Assembly: GCA_905221605.1 (NCBI GenBank)
Contig: CAJNDS010002118.1
Coordinates: 248,001 to 312,000, forward strand
Source of the DNA: Symbiodinium natans
Taxonomy: Eukaryota > Sar > Dinophyceae > Suessiales > Symbiodiniaceae
DNA: 64,000 bases
Direction of reading: 5' to 3'
Below are positions 34,881-45,588 of the stretch, piece by piece. The position numbers and the translations under genes are program-made. Each line of letters begins with the position of its first letter. Position 1 is the stretch's first letter. The notes under the pieces were generated by a model. That model did not search any database and was not told where the DNA came from. It saw only the letters and a program-made list of their open reading frames with translations.

Positions 34881-36533
34881 TCAAATTCCGGATGCCTACG
34901 ACATGCCTGGGGCTCCGCAATCTCGGGGATCCCATGTACATTCTGGCTGCACGCGAGGCGAAATTATGCCTGAACACTCAACACTCAACCCTAAACCCTC
35001 AGGGTTGAGGGTTTAGGGTTTAGGGTTTAGGGCTTAGGGTTTAGGGAGGGTTTAGGATTTAGGGATGAGTGTTGACAGGTCTTAGGGTTATCGGGTCTGA
35101 AGCAAAAGCACCAAGAAGAGCTCGTTGACGTTCACGTCCAGGGGCCTCAAGGCGCGATGATGTACCCTGAGGCTTACAGCTTAGGGTGTTTTGGGGTTTG
35201 AAGCAAACACTCAACCCTAAACCCTAAACCCTAAATCCTAAACCCTAAACCCTGCGGCTCCAGGACCGTGTTTCAGCCCAAAGGCCATCCCAAGCACGGC
35301 TGTCGCGGGCATGTTGGGGGGCCGATGGCCTCTTTAACCCTAAACCCTAAATCTCGTGTGTTGGGAGGGGGGGGGGGGGGGCCTCAAAACACGTGAGGGT
35401 GCAGGGTTAGGGTCGGGTTGTTGCGGGGTTTAGTTGCGTCTGTGACGACTTAGAGGCTGGGAACTTAGTACGTAAGATTCTCCAGGAGGCTCAAATCCGG
35501 GATAACCCGCTTTGAGGACTCTCAACCCTACCCATGACTCCCTAAACCCGAAATCCTGAACCCTAAGTCCTAAGTCCTAACCAAGGCACATAGATCCTGG
35601 ATCCTGAAGGACCTCTAAACTCAACCCGGGTTCAGATGACAACCCTGCAGCATGTCAAGCAGTTGCTTCGGAAAGCCATACAACCCGCACACATACACAC
35701 TATAAACGCTAAACCCCCTACAGCAAACCCTCAAACCCTTCAACCCGCTAAACCGGGAAACCCAACCGAAACACTATTAACCGAAAGGGGCCTAAACCCC
35801 GAAGAGCTCTAAACCTCAGGAACCTGTTCGAGGAAGCTATATACTCCCCTTAGAGCCCTAGAACGGTATATTAAGAATTGTGATTCCCTCGGCTTCCTAC
35901 ATCCCAAAAGCCCTAAGACGCCAAACACTTGTAACAATCCGCAGGTTTCGGGTTGTATACTGTATACTCTAATCGCCTATAACTAACCTCAAAAAAAACT
36001 GCAGTCCCCTTTTACTTACCCTCGAAAAAGGATCCCAACTTGGAGAACTTGGAGATGCTAAGCCCCTAAAACCCCAAGCCCTACCTAAACCCCGAAACTC
36101 TAAGCCCTAAGCCCTAAGCCCTAAACCCTAAGCCCTAGCCCTAAACCCTAAACCCTAAACCCTAAGCCCTAAACCCTAGCCCTAAACCCTAAGCCCCTAA
36201 GTGCTAAGTTTACAGGCGGCCAAGGAGCTTGGGACTGAGACGGACGGCGATGCCCTTCCGAAAGCCTTCGGGGAGGGGGGGGGGGGGGCGCAGGGTGGGC
36301 TTGGGTCTTCGGGCTTGGGGCTTAGGGCTTAGGGTTTAGGCCTTAGGGTTTAGGGTTTAGGGTTTGGGGTTTGGGGTTTTGGGTTTAGGGCAAGGGTTCA
36401 GGGTGGAAACAGGATGCAATTTGGGTTTAGGGTGTCGCCGTCGAGGGCCCACACCAAGGCCTCGGGCGGTAGCGGATCTTCGATGCGCTGCATGGAGCTG
36501 GGGTCTCGCAAGTAGGGTTTAGGGTTTAGGGTC

Positions 36534-36631
36534 AAAAGGCTGGTGCTGGGACGGCCCAGAGTAAGGGCTCGGAGAGAGCTTCACGAGACACCGCACTTTG
36601 TCACCAGGTTGCAGAGCCTGCAGCTCGGGTT
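36534..36631 (-). CDS. Exon candidate next to a palindromic element
   Basis: Encodes PELQALQPGDKVRCLVKLSP on the minus strand. Its acceptor CTCCAAG is the end of a palindromic element (36631-36780); on the far side another island is open (ELSAMVPEDVRQLSTP). The two do not join in frame with standard sites, as also seen for the same family in intron 4 of the gene at 57-63 kb. Confidence 0.35.
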
Positions 36632-36780
36632 CTTGGAGGTTCATGGTACTTACTAACCAATTACTGTACTTATAACCCTACTTATAATACCCCTAAAGGG
36701 CCTTATAGGGGTTATCCCAATTATAAGTAGGGTTATAAGCCCAGTTATAAGTGGTTATTAAGTCCCATGAACCTTCAAGT
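36631..36780. mobile_element. Palindromic element, GGAGGTTCATGG family, copy 2
   Basis: 150 bp, extra internal palindrome around GGCCTTATAGGGG. Open islands on both sides. Confidence 0.72.
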
Positions 36781-37045
36781 TGGGGTAGAGAGCTGACGCA
36801 CATCTTCCGGCACCATAGCCGAGAGCTCCAGGTCTACCGGACAACAGGTTCTAGGGGTCCTGGGATTCGAGGACTACCTGAATGTAGTTTGTTTTTGGGG
36901 TGAGTTGTAGAGGATTGAGGATTAATTTACCCCAAGAAGGTACTTCACAGGAGCAGGTGGGGCTCTAGTGATTCAGGGCTATAGTATTAGGGCTAACTAA
37001 ATACTACATAGGGGCCATAATGATTAGAATCGCGCTTTGGGGCGT

Positions 37046-37156
37046 ATATGGGGGTTTACGAAAATAGGGGACCCCTAAAATAGAGCCCCAAAGAGTAGGA
37101 TTTCGTTTAACAGGGACCCCACTGAGGCACCCTTAATTTCGGAAACCCCCCATATC
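37046..37156. mobile_element. Element of the GGGGTTTACGAAAATAGGGG family, reference-like copy
   Basis: TATATGGGGGTTTACGAAAA to TTTCGGAAACCCCCCATAT; centre GAGTAGGATT. Best-preserved copy. Confidence 0.75.
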
Positions 37157-37521
37157 TTTATCCCGGGACCATAAGGGAAGAATCTTAGTAACTCCCAGAC
37201 TCCAAAACCCCTTAAATCAGCAATATACCGCCTATTCACGTTTAAGGGACTTTGGGGTCTAGGGTTTAGGGTTTAGGGTTTAGGATTTAGGGTCTATAGG
37301 CCTCGGGGACACAACAAGCCCCAGTCTGCAGGGTTAGGAACTGTGTGCACGTTTAGCCTGAGTTCGTGCTCAGGGTTTGGGGCTCGAATGCTCCTAAACC
37401 CTCACCCCCTACAGCCTAAAACCTGACTGGTTTAGGGTTTAGGGTTTAGGGTTTAGGGTTTAGGGTTTTGGGTTTAGGGTTTAGGGTTTAGGGTTTAGGG
37501 TTTAGGGTAGCCCTGCCCGGC

Positions 37522-37615
37522 TTAGTATGCTGAACATCTGCTTCCTCCACAACCAAAAGGAGGTTCCATGTGCGTGCGGCCATCCTCAAATACTTCTTCT
37601 AAGACCTCCCTGATG
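37522..37615 (-). CDS. Candidate terminal exon
   Basis: Encodes REVLEEVFEDGRTHMEPPFG, a short cysteine/glycine tail and TAA at 37522-37524. Acceptor CGGAG or ATCAG. Acidic helix then a probable disordered end. Function unknown; the plus strand is also open. Confidence 0.38.
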
Positions 37616-38965
37616 CTCCGTTTGGCGTTTAGCGTTTAGGGTTTAGGGTTTAGGGTTTGGGGTTTAGGGTGCAACACTCAAGCCAAAACCCCAACCAAAC
37701 TCTGAACTCCGAGGCCCTAAACCCTAGCCCTACGGCGATCCCCTTCGATGGAGTCCTTGTGGCTCCAACCCTAAACCCTAAACCCTAAACGCCCTAAACC
37801 CTAAACCCTACACGCCCTAAACCCTAAACCCTAAACCCTAAGCCCTAAACGCCCTAAACCCTAAACCCTCAACCCTAAGCAACCCTAAATAGCCGAGGCA
37901 CCCCAAGTCCGAGTGGTAAAGAGCCGAAATCTGGGATCGCCTGGGTTTAGGGTTTAGGGTTTAGGGTTTAGGGTTTAGGGTTTAGGGTTTAGGGTTTAGG
38001 GTTTCGGGTGTCCCCAGATGGGGTGCTTGAGTTTTTTGTCTAGGGCTTGAGGTTTAAGGTTAAGGGTTTAAGGTTTAGGGTTTAGGGTTAGGCCAAGCCA
38101 GGACCTAGGCACTCAGTTGCAGTTCTGCTTTGCGAGAAGTTTCGGGCCCGCTGCTTCCGCATACAAAGCTCCTAGCCTCAGATACCTAACTCCATATTGT
38201 CCCTAAACCCTACACCCTACACCCTAAATCCTAAACCCTAAAACCTACACCCTAGACCCTAAACCCTAAACCCTGCAAACTCCGAAGGTCAAGGCAAAAA
38301 AAAACGACTGCCAGAATACCGGGGTACTCACTCGAGCCTTCACCCCCCGAAACCAAAAGTAGCTTCTTCAAGAACGGGCTAGGGGGCGTACCCAGGCTGT
38401 TGGGGACTTAGGGCTCAGGATTCCCCTAAACCCTAAACCCTAAACCTTGAACCCTAAACCCTAAACCCCAAACCCTAAACCCTAATTAAACCCTAAACGA
38501 CTAACTTGTAACTTCAAACTCTGCAAAGTGGCGAGGGAGAGCCCTCACATTACAGGGCAGAGCACGCCAACTCGAAAACCTGGGGGGCCCCCAGTGGAAA
38601 ACCCTAAATTGGATCTTACTTACCCAACAACCCAAGGGAAAAAAGGTTAAACTGTATTATCCCTGCTAAATAAGGAAGCCCCAAAAGCTTGAAGTTCAAA
38701 CTATTGGCGAAGTAAGCTATGGGCATTTCCCAAAAAGGGGTACCCCTTTTATGCCGCAAATACATTAGAACTCCCTTGAAGGAACCCCCAAAAGGGTACC
38801 CCTATTTTCGGAACCTTTGGGGCTCTAGAGACCAAGCACCTCAAGCAAAGGACCCTGGACACCGAATTCCCCAAACACCGAGGCCCTGTGCAAGTTAACC
38901 CCTAGCCCTAAACCCTAAACCCTAAACCCTAAACCCTAAACCCTAAACCCTAAGCTCCCTAAAAC

Positions 38966-39051
38966 AACACCCGAAGTGTCTGCAGTCGCGCTTCTGACAA
39001 CCGACTCACACGGCTGTATCTCAATCCGCCTGTTGTTCTTGTCCACGACGC
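38966..39051 (-). CDS. Exon candidate
   Basis: Acceptor CCCGAG, donor GTT|GTTTTAGGG. Encodes VVDKNNRRIEIQPCESVVRS. Flanked by CCCTAAA arrays on the left and the degenerate TTTAAAGGG satellite on the right. The plus strand is open too. Confidence 0.35.
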
Positions 39052-39054
39052 CTC

Positions 39055-39288
39055 GGGTTTTAAGCTTTAAAGGGGTTTGAAGGGTTTAAAGGCTTTCTAG
39101 GGCTTAAAGGGCCTAAAAGGGTGGAAAGGGTGGAAAGCGTTTTAAGGCTTTAAAGGGTTTTAAAGGGCTTAAAGAGCTTGAAGGGCTTTAAGGGTGTAAA
39201 GGGGTGAGAAAGGGTTGAAAGGGTTTGAAAGGTTGAAAAGGAATTAACGGGCTTAGAGGGTTTGAAGGGTTTAAGGGGTTTAGGGCTT
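39055..39288. repeat. Degenerate TTTAAAGGG satellite
   Basis: About 25 units of TTTAAAGGG, GTTTGAAGGG and similar. Distinct from TTTAGGG; perhaps a diverged offshoot. Confidence 0.8.
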
Positions 39289-39692
39289 ACTTTCCAACAA
39301 ATCTAGAGCCCTAGCCCCAAACCCTAAACCCTGAACCCCTAAACCGCCCAAACCCAAAACCCAAAACCCAAAACCCTTTAGGTCTTTTGGGCGTTCAGTG
39401 CTTCCAGGGCTCTAGGCCCTGATTCTTGAACGGCTACTTGGGACCAGAGTCACCATCCTTTGGGGGGCACGCGAACCCTAAAAGGGTTTAGGGTTTCGGG
39501 TTTAGGGTAGTTTAGGGTTTAGGGTTGAGGGTTGAGGGTTTAGGGTTTAGGGTTTAGGGTTTCCCTGAAAATCCTCTAAACCCTGACCCCTAAACTTGTA
39601 AATCCTCTAAACCCTCAGGGCGCCTAGGAAGTTCACGGAGCGGAAGTGGCCGAGGGCTGCCATGCCGGGTCGATCTTCCTCAGGACTCCCGG

Positions 39693-39916
39693 GGACCCTA
39701 TTTACCTGTACAGTTTAAATAGTAAGTACCCCCTATTTACCTATACAGTTAAATAGTAAGTACCCCCCCTATTTACCTATACAGTTTAATGGTAAGTACC
39801 CCCTATTTACCTGTACAGTTTAATGGTAAGTACCCCCTATTTACCTATGCAGTTAAATAGTAAGTACCCCCCTATTTACCTATACCGTTAAATTGTAAGT
39901 ACCCTCCTATTTAGTA
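39693..39916. repeat. Tandem array of a 36-bp unit related to the CCTGGGACCC family
   Basis: Six units of CCCTATTTACCTRTACAGTT plus AAATAGTAAGTACC, each partly palindromic. Looks like internal amplification of an element. Confidence 0.8.
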
Positions 39917-41009
39917 GGTATAGCCCTGACATAGGGTCGTCGGAAGGCTCGACCTCAAGGCTCTCATTAATAGTATACAACCTTTAGAAAGGTACTGCAC
40001 AGGAGCCTTTGGGTAGGGTATGCGGGGGTTCTGGGTGTCTTGTTCTGGGTTTAGGGCTCAGGGTGCAAGGTTCATGGTATCTCGGGTTCAGGGTTCAGGG
40101 ACTTAGGTGCAAGCGTTGGGGCTTCGGGTTGTCGGTGACTTTCTGCACTACCTGCGCAACCCTAAACCCTACACCCGAAATCCTCAACCTGATCAGGGCG
40201 CATTTGGTGCCCTCAAACCCTAAACCCTAAACCCTGGACCCTGGAACCCTAGACCCTAAACCCTGAACCCTGAACCCCACTATGGAAGCTAAACCCTAAA
40301 CCCTAAATCCCAAACCCTAAGCCCTCATCTAGTATGGGTTTTGGTACCTACTGCCATAAACGTACTACAAATGGATTCCCCTACTATCCCACTCTATACT
40401 ACCCCCCCCCTAGGTTCCCCCCATAATGAAGGCTATTGAGGGAAAACTAAGCCGAGTTAAGCTTATTTAAGGGGGAATCTAGGGGCGGTAGAAGAGAGGG
40501 GCGTAGTAGACCCAGGGTACCTTGGCAAGCCCCAGGGTTGGAGAAGTTGAGAGCTTCCATCGGTTTCTACTGTTTGCTTAAGAACACCCCCCCCCCCCCC
40601 CCAAAAAAAAAAAAAAAATATATATATATATAATCAAATAAGTCTTCCTTCCAAGGGCATTTTTGGGATTACTATTTCTTTTGAGTCTTTCTGTCCCCAG
40701 GCTTCCCTAAGGCTCCCTAGTACCTGCCCCCCTTGAATCGCCCTCCCTAACCCTAAACCCTAAACCCTAAACCCTAAACCCTAAACTTAAGAACCCTACA
40801 ACATGAGCGTGCCATGTTCTTGGTTGTAGGGTTTAGGGCGCCGGACTTCGGAGGCCCCTCCGCTTGCCATTGTGAAGGCTGAAAGGCTTGGCCCTACGAG
40901 GCCTTACAGGCCCCAACCCCTACACCCTAAACCCTAAACCCTAAGCCCTAAACCCTAAACCCTAAACCCTGAACCCTAAGCCCCAATCCCTAAACCCTAA
41001 ACCCCGAAC

Positions 41010-41100
41010 CTCAAGAAACCGAATCGCACTGTTGCGCATCACTCGCGAAACCGAGGCGCCCAGATTGGGAAGAACCGCCCCTTGTACAGCAAAACCGCAC
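41010..41100 (-). CDS. Exon candidate, 30 codons
   Basis: Acceptor GACATCAG|G, donor GAG|GTTCGGGGTTTAGGG. Encodes CGFAVQGAVLPNLGASVSRV and MRNSAIRFLE. The frame remains open upstream of the chosen acceptor. Function unknown. Confidence 0.4.
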
Positions 41101-41269
41101 CTGATGTCACAGTTGGGGGCTTGGGGTTTGTGGCTTAGTTCAGGGAGGGTTTGGGGTGTCGATGTCACGTTCTAGGGATTAGGGGCCACACGAATGGCGG
41201 CATTGCCTATAAGAAGGCGCGATGTACTTCAACCAAAATTGTAGCGTTTCAAGGGTCCAGGGTTCAGGG

Positions 41270-41400
41270 TTTATAGAGTTTAGCGTATAGGGTTTATAGG
41301 GTTTTCAGGGTTGGTAGGGTTTACAGGGTTTGTAAGGTTTATAGGGATTATAAGGTTTACAGGGTTTCAGGTTTGTAGGTTTTATAGGGTTTAGAGTTCA
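41270..41400. repeat. Degenerate TTTATAGGG / TTTACAGGG repeat
   Basis: About twelve 8-9 bp units with inserted TA or CA. Confidence 0.75.
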
Positions 41401-42065
41401 GGGTACAGGAAACAGGGTCTTAGAGTTCAGGAAGCTCAGACTTCAGGGTTTGGAACTACCTTACCTAAAGGCTTCTATGCAGTACTTTCTAGGGCAGCAT
41501 ACTGTACTCCCTTATATCTATAAAACGGAGCTTCATGAAACTCCCTAATACTAACGCTCGCAATACAGTTATATTGGAGAATATGGGGTGGGGGGCCTAA
41601 ACCCTACACCCTAAACCCTAAACCTAGAGGGGTTTAGTATTCGGGGGGGGGATTCGGCCAAGCACCTGCGGTTGGGCAGGGAGGTGTGTCCGTCGGGCAT
41701 ATTATGCCACCAAAGAACGCCATCCCCTTCGTGGGACGATTGAGGGCCTAGGGATTTAGGGTTTAGGGTTTAGGGTTTAGGGCTTCACATTGCATGCCTA
41801 GGGTTCAAGGCCTAGGGTTTTTGGGACGAAGGTTTAAGCAGCGGACGAGACTACAAAATTTGGGGAAAAGATGGAACGCAGGGACGTGTAGGGTAGGGTT
41901 TAGGGTTTAGGGTTTAAGGGTTAAGGGTTTAAGGTTTAGGGTTTAGGGTTTAGGGTTTAGGGTCTAGGGTCAAGGGTACACCAGAATCGGAATTGTGAGC
42001 CCGCAAAGGCAGCGCGACGAGAGAAGGAAAAGAGGGCGCTAGCTTTGACTTCGGCGAACGGAGAG

Positions 42066-42176
42066 ATATGGGAGCTTACGAAATAGGGGACCCCTATATT
42101 AGACCCCCAAATAGTAGGATTCCCTTATCATAGCTACCCTCAAGAAGGTCCCCCCGAATATCGTAAGCCTCCCATG
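42066..42176. mobile_element. Element of the GGGGTTTACGAAAATAGGGG family
   Basis: ATATGGGAGCTTACGAAATA to ATATCGTAAGCCTCCCAT. On its left is an open, lysine/glutamate-rich island (AARREKEKRALALTSANGE). Confidence 0.72.
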
Positions 42177-42652
42177 TGCGGGTCTCTGCACCGTTTACAA
42201 AAACGCACAGGCAGATAGACCCTAGGGTTTTGGGGACCGTGTTTAAAGATCCTTAAGGTAGTATAAGGGCCATAAACGGCGTAACCTTTAGGGGGACCAC
42301 CTCAGGGGTACGGGTCTCTAATATCGTAGACCCCCATATAGAAACCAAATAATGTCGAGATTTGCTGAGCCTTAGGCAATTTTAGGCAGGTGTTTGGGGG
42401 GTTAAGATGACAGGATTCGAGGGGGTTTCGGGGTTTAGGGTTTAAGGTTGAGAGTATGCACCTAAAATGGGCATAATTGAGCCCTAAATTAAAGTATGTC
42501 CTATACCCTAAACCCTAAACCCTAAGCCCTATACAGGGACTATGGGGGCCCAAGTATACAATAGTGAGGTACAACGAGAGACTTCTAAGACGCAAGCACC
42601 ATGACTCAGCGTATATTCGCAGACCCGTCGCGCCGAAACTCTAGACTTTAAA

Positions 42653-42756
42653 CTTGGGACGTTGCCCCTTGCACTAACACTCCTTCATAGGGATTTTCGT
42701 ACCCGCTTCTAATCATCTCTACTAAGGACTGTTGGTATCAGGGGGGACATCACAAC
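42653..42756. mobile_element. Palindromic element, GGGATGTTCCC family, copy 5
   Basis: Ends CTTGGGACGTTGCCCC and GGGGGGACATCACAA. Confidence 0.65.
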
Positions 42757-43150
42757 TTTAGAGCCCTAAACTCTAAACTTTAAGCCCTAAACCCTAAACC
42801 CTAAACCCCAAAACCCTAAACCCTAAACCTAAAACCCTAAACCCCACACCCTAACAACAACCACCTCTCTTCGCTGGGCCCTGGCGCCAAACCCGGCTGG
42901 CGCTCCATGCCGGCGCAGCTCGGAGAATGTCGCCTGTGTGCTGCTTGAAAGTTCGGGGTAGGGTTTAGGATTTCGGGTTTAGGGTTTAGGGTTTAGGATT
43001 TAGGGTTTAGGGTTTCGGTAAGGCTCTAAGGACTCCTATTTTAGGGTCTTTCGGCCCTGAACCCTAAACCCTAAACCCGAAACAGTAAATCGTGAACCCG
43101 AAGACCCAAGGCCCTAAACAAACGGAGTGTAAGAAGAAGTCAACGGCATG

Positions 43151-43285
43151 TACCTGGGACCCTAGGTACCTACTAAATAGGGTTTAGAGTTTAAGGTTTC
43201 GGGTTTGGGGGACAGCTTTTTAAGGGTTATACCTACTAACTAGGGGGCACTTACTACGAATCTGTAGGTAATAGGGTCCCAGGTA
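43151..43285 (+). mobile_element. CCTGGGACCC-family element outside a recognised gene
   Basis: GTA[CCTGGGACCCTAGGTACC ... GGGTCCCAG]GTA: same ends and 3-bp duplication as introns 5 and 6 of the ankyrin gene. Confidence 0.72.
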
Positions 43286-43431
43286 GAATCTACATTTAGG
43301 GCCTCTTGCAGGTGAAATTCGTGGAGTTTTGGGGTTCGAACTTTATCCCTGATTCCAACCTTGTGCGTGGCGTTCGCACGGTTTTGTCTTTTTTTCAACA
43401 TAGGGTTGAGGTAAGGAACTTACGAGGGCAC

Positions 43432-43555
43432 TATATGGAGGGGGTTTACGAAAATAGGGACCCCTATTTACCCCCCCCCCCCCCCGCCCAAAAAAAAAGA
43501 AAGTAGGATCCCCTTACTAAAAAAAGACCCCAACAATTTCTTAAACCCCAACATC
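43432..43555. mobile_element. Element of the GGGGTTTACGAAAATAGGGG family, interrupted copy
   Basis: ATATGGAGGGGGTTTACGAA with a C/A run in the middle. Its right end (CTTAAACCCCAACATCCGTATTCTG) is repeated after the next element (43667-43692), so that element inserted here with a 25-bp duplication. Confidence 0.7.
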
Positions 43556-43562
43556 CGTATTC

Positions 43563-43664
43563 TGCTTGGCTGCACTTAGGAGGGTTGCCTTATTAAGAAA
43601 GCCAATAAACCCAAAAAGGCTAAAGATCTACGAATCTACAGTCACAGTAAAGCACCACAAAGAT
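43563..43664 (+). mobile_element. Non-palindromic element, copy 4, inside another element
   Basis: Internal deletion of the TTTTAGCTGCC part. Bounded by two copies of a 25-bp stretch of the host element (see 43432-43555). Confidence 0.75.
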
Positions 43665-43702
43665 TCCTTAAACCCCAATATCCGTATTCTGGGATCAGAA
43701 CA

Positions 43703-43816
43703 CCTAGGCTGCCCAGTAACCTAGGCTTAAAAAGGGTGCCCTTTTTTGCTTAAAGGGGTTTATAAGGGAACCCAAACCCCCCAACAAGGGAATAAGGGTA
43801 CTACTGGGCATCCTAG
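43703..43816. mobile_element. Inverted-repeat element, CTAGGCTGCCCAGTA family, copy 2
   Basis: Same ends as copy 1. On the minus strand its borders read TGT|GTCTAGGATG and GCAGCCTAG|GTG, so it could be an intron of the adjacent ankyrin gene. Confidence 0.78.
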
Positions 43817-45588
43817 ACACAGAACTGGACCAGCTGAGCTTCCCCAACTCGAAAAGCAAAGAGGTTTGGGCCTGAGGGTTGAGGTTGGTTGGTTGGTTTA
43901 GGCTTTAGGGTTTGCGGTTTCGGGTGTAGGGTCGAAGGTTTCGGTGAAGATGTTGTGAGTTCGGTGTCGCAAACTTTTGCCATTGAGCCTACAACATTCG
44001 GGCTCAGGGCCTCCCTCAACACTCGCACGACCTCAGCGTGGCCTTCACGAGCTGCAAGCACCAGAGCTGTCATGCCGTCGTTTCTGGCCATGTCAGCGCG
44101 AGCATGAGCCTCCAACAGCGCTTGCACGACCTCAACGTGGCCACGCTCAGATGCGAAGATCAGAGCTGTGATGCCGTCGCTTGTGGCCATGTTTACTTGA
44201 GCACTGGCCTTCAACAGCAATCGCGTGACCCCATTGTGGCCATTTTGAGATGCCATCAACAGGGCTGTGGCGCCACAGTCTTTTGTCACCATGTTGATGC
44301 GAGCACCAACATCCAACAAAAATCGCACGACATCACCTTGGCCAAATAGAGATGCGAACATTAAAGCTGTGGTGCCCTTGCTTGTGGCCAAGTCGGTGTA
44401 AGCACCGGCCTCCCATAGCAAGCGCACGACTTCAACGTGGCCTTCCGTAGCTGCAAGCATCAGAGCTGTGGTACCGTCGTTTTCAGCCATGTCAGGGCAA
44501 GCATGGGCCTCCAACAGCACTTGCACGACCTTGACGTGACCGGGTTCAGATGCGAACATCAGAGCTGTGCCGGGATCATCATCGCCGGCAAACTCGATGT
44601 GAGCACCTGCATCCAACAGCACTTGCACGACCTCAACGTGGCCTAGTTGAGATGTGAGCGTCAAAGCTGTGATACCATCTTTGCCGGCCAAGTTGACTTG
44701 AGCAGTGGCCTTCAACAGCAATCGCACGACCTCAACGTGATCGTGTTCAGATGCGAAAATCAGAGCCGTGTCGCCATCATTGTTGGGCAAGTCGATTTGA
44801 GCACCGGCCTTCAACAGCAATCGCACGACCTCAACGTGGCCTTGTTCAGATGCGAGAATCAGAGCTGTGACGCCATCATTGCTGGCCAGGTCAGTTTGAG
44901 CACCGGCCTTCAACAGCAATCGCACGACCTCAACGTGGCCTCGTTGAGATGCGCGCATCAAAGCTGTGTCGCCATTATTGCTGGCCAAGTCGAGCTGAGC
45001 ACCGGCCTCCAACAGCACTTGCCCGACCTTGTCACAGCCATATTTAGCTGCGAGCATCAGAGCCGTCTTGCCGTCGCCGTTGGGCACGTCCGGGTCGCAA
45101 GGATGCTGCAGCAAAGACTCTACCTGGGGCCCTTAGCGTTACAATTGGCGTTGCAATGTGGAGGCTTTTTTCACCCGAAGCTAGGAGAGTTCCGAGGTTG
45201 AGGATGGCAGCGTTGCAAGGATCGAAGGTAGGTAGATCACCCTAAACCACCTAAAGAACACCCACACTCCCCTGCCCTCTCGATCGTGAAGCCTATAGAT
45301 GTATTCGAAACCTACCTCGGCGACGGAGCCCTGGGAAGATGCAGAAAGGAGCTCCTCCCTCAACGCCGGAGCCACGTGATACGACAGCAGAACGAGCTCC
45401 AGCTCCATGGGACGGTCGATCTTGGCTGCATCATCCAGACATTGGCCCTTCAGAAGCAGCCTCTGCCGGAAACGCGGGGGCATGCCATGCAGCAGGTGCA
45501 ACTGCTGCTTCAAGGCCCTCACAGTCAGCTCCTCTGACAGCGCCACCTTCGCCAACTCCTTGCCTGAGATCATCCGAACACCCAGCAT
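43813..45588 (-). CDS. Ubiquitin-like domain plus ankyrin-repeat protein, two exons
   Basis: Two exons: 45588-45316 (91 codons from ATG) and 45123-43813. The first encodes a ubiquitin-like N-terminus (MLGVRMISGKEL..., then GMPPRFRQRLLLKG, then a DD-type turn and LELVLL). The second encodes about 11 ankyrin repeats of 33 residues with the GxTALMxAxxxGHVEVVRLLLEAGA pattern. The intron (45315-45124, 192 nt) is GT-AG, phase 0, with GTAG at both ends; it has no inverted repeat. Ankyrin stacks bind proteins; the target is unknown. The final 50 or so codons read through telomere-like sequence (SSPKPSTLHPKPQTLKPKP) and may not be coding. The stop lies at the edge of a 113-bp inverted-repeat element; if that element were spliced, the protein would end two codons later at 43695-43697. 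Plus-strand frames across the gene are antisense shadows. The upstream CATTCAG could accept a trans-spliced leader (inference). Confidence 0.87.

Larger units (their letters stand above)
33281..36533. repeat. Short elements and islands
   Basis: Small hairpin with AGGGGGACCC arms at about 33630-33705; plus-strand islands 35105-35165 and 35429-35508 (DDLEAGNLVRKILQEAQIRD, then stop). Minus alternatives exist. C-rich runs near 34240 and a G run at 35367. Confidence 0.45.

Noticed and set aside
43889-45201. Several plus-strand open frames of 60-184 codons over the two-exon ankyrin gene
   Set aside because: They are antisense shadows of the regular 99-nt ankyrin repeat; the minus strand carries the conserved motif.
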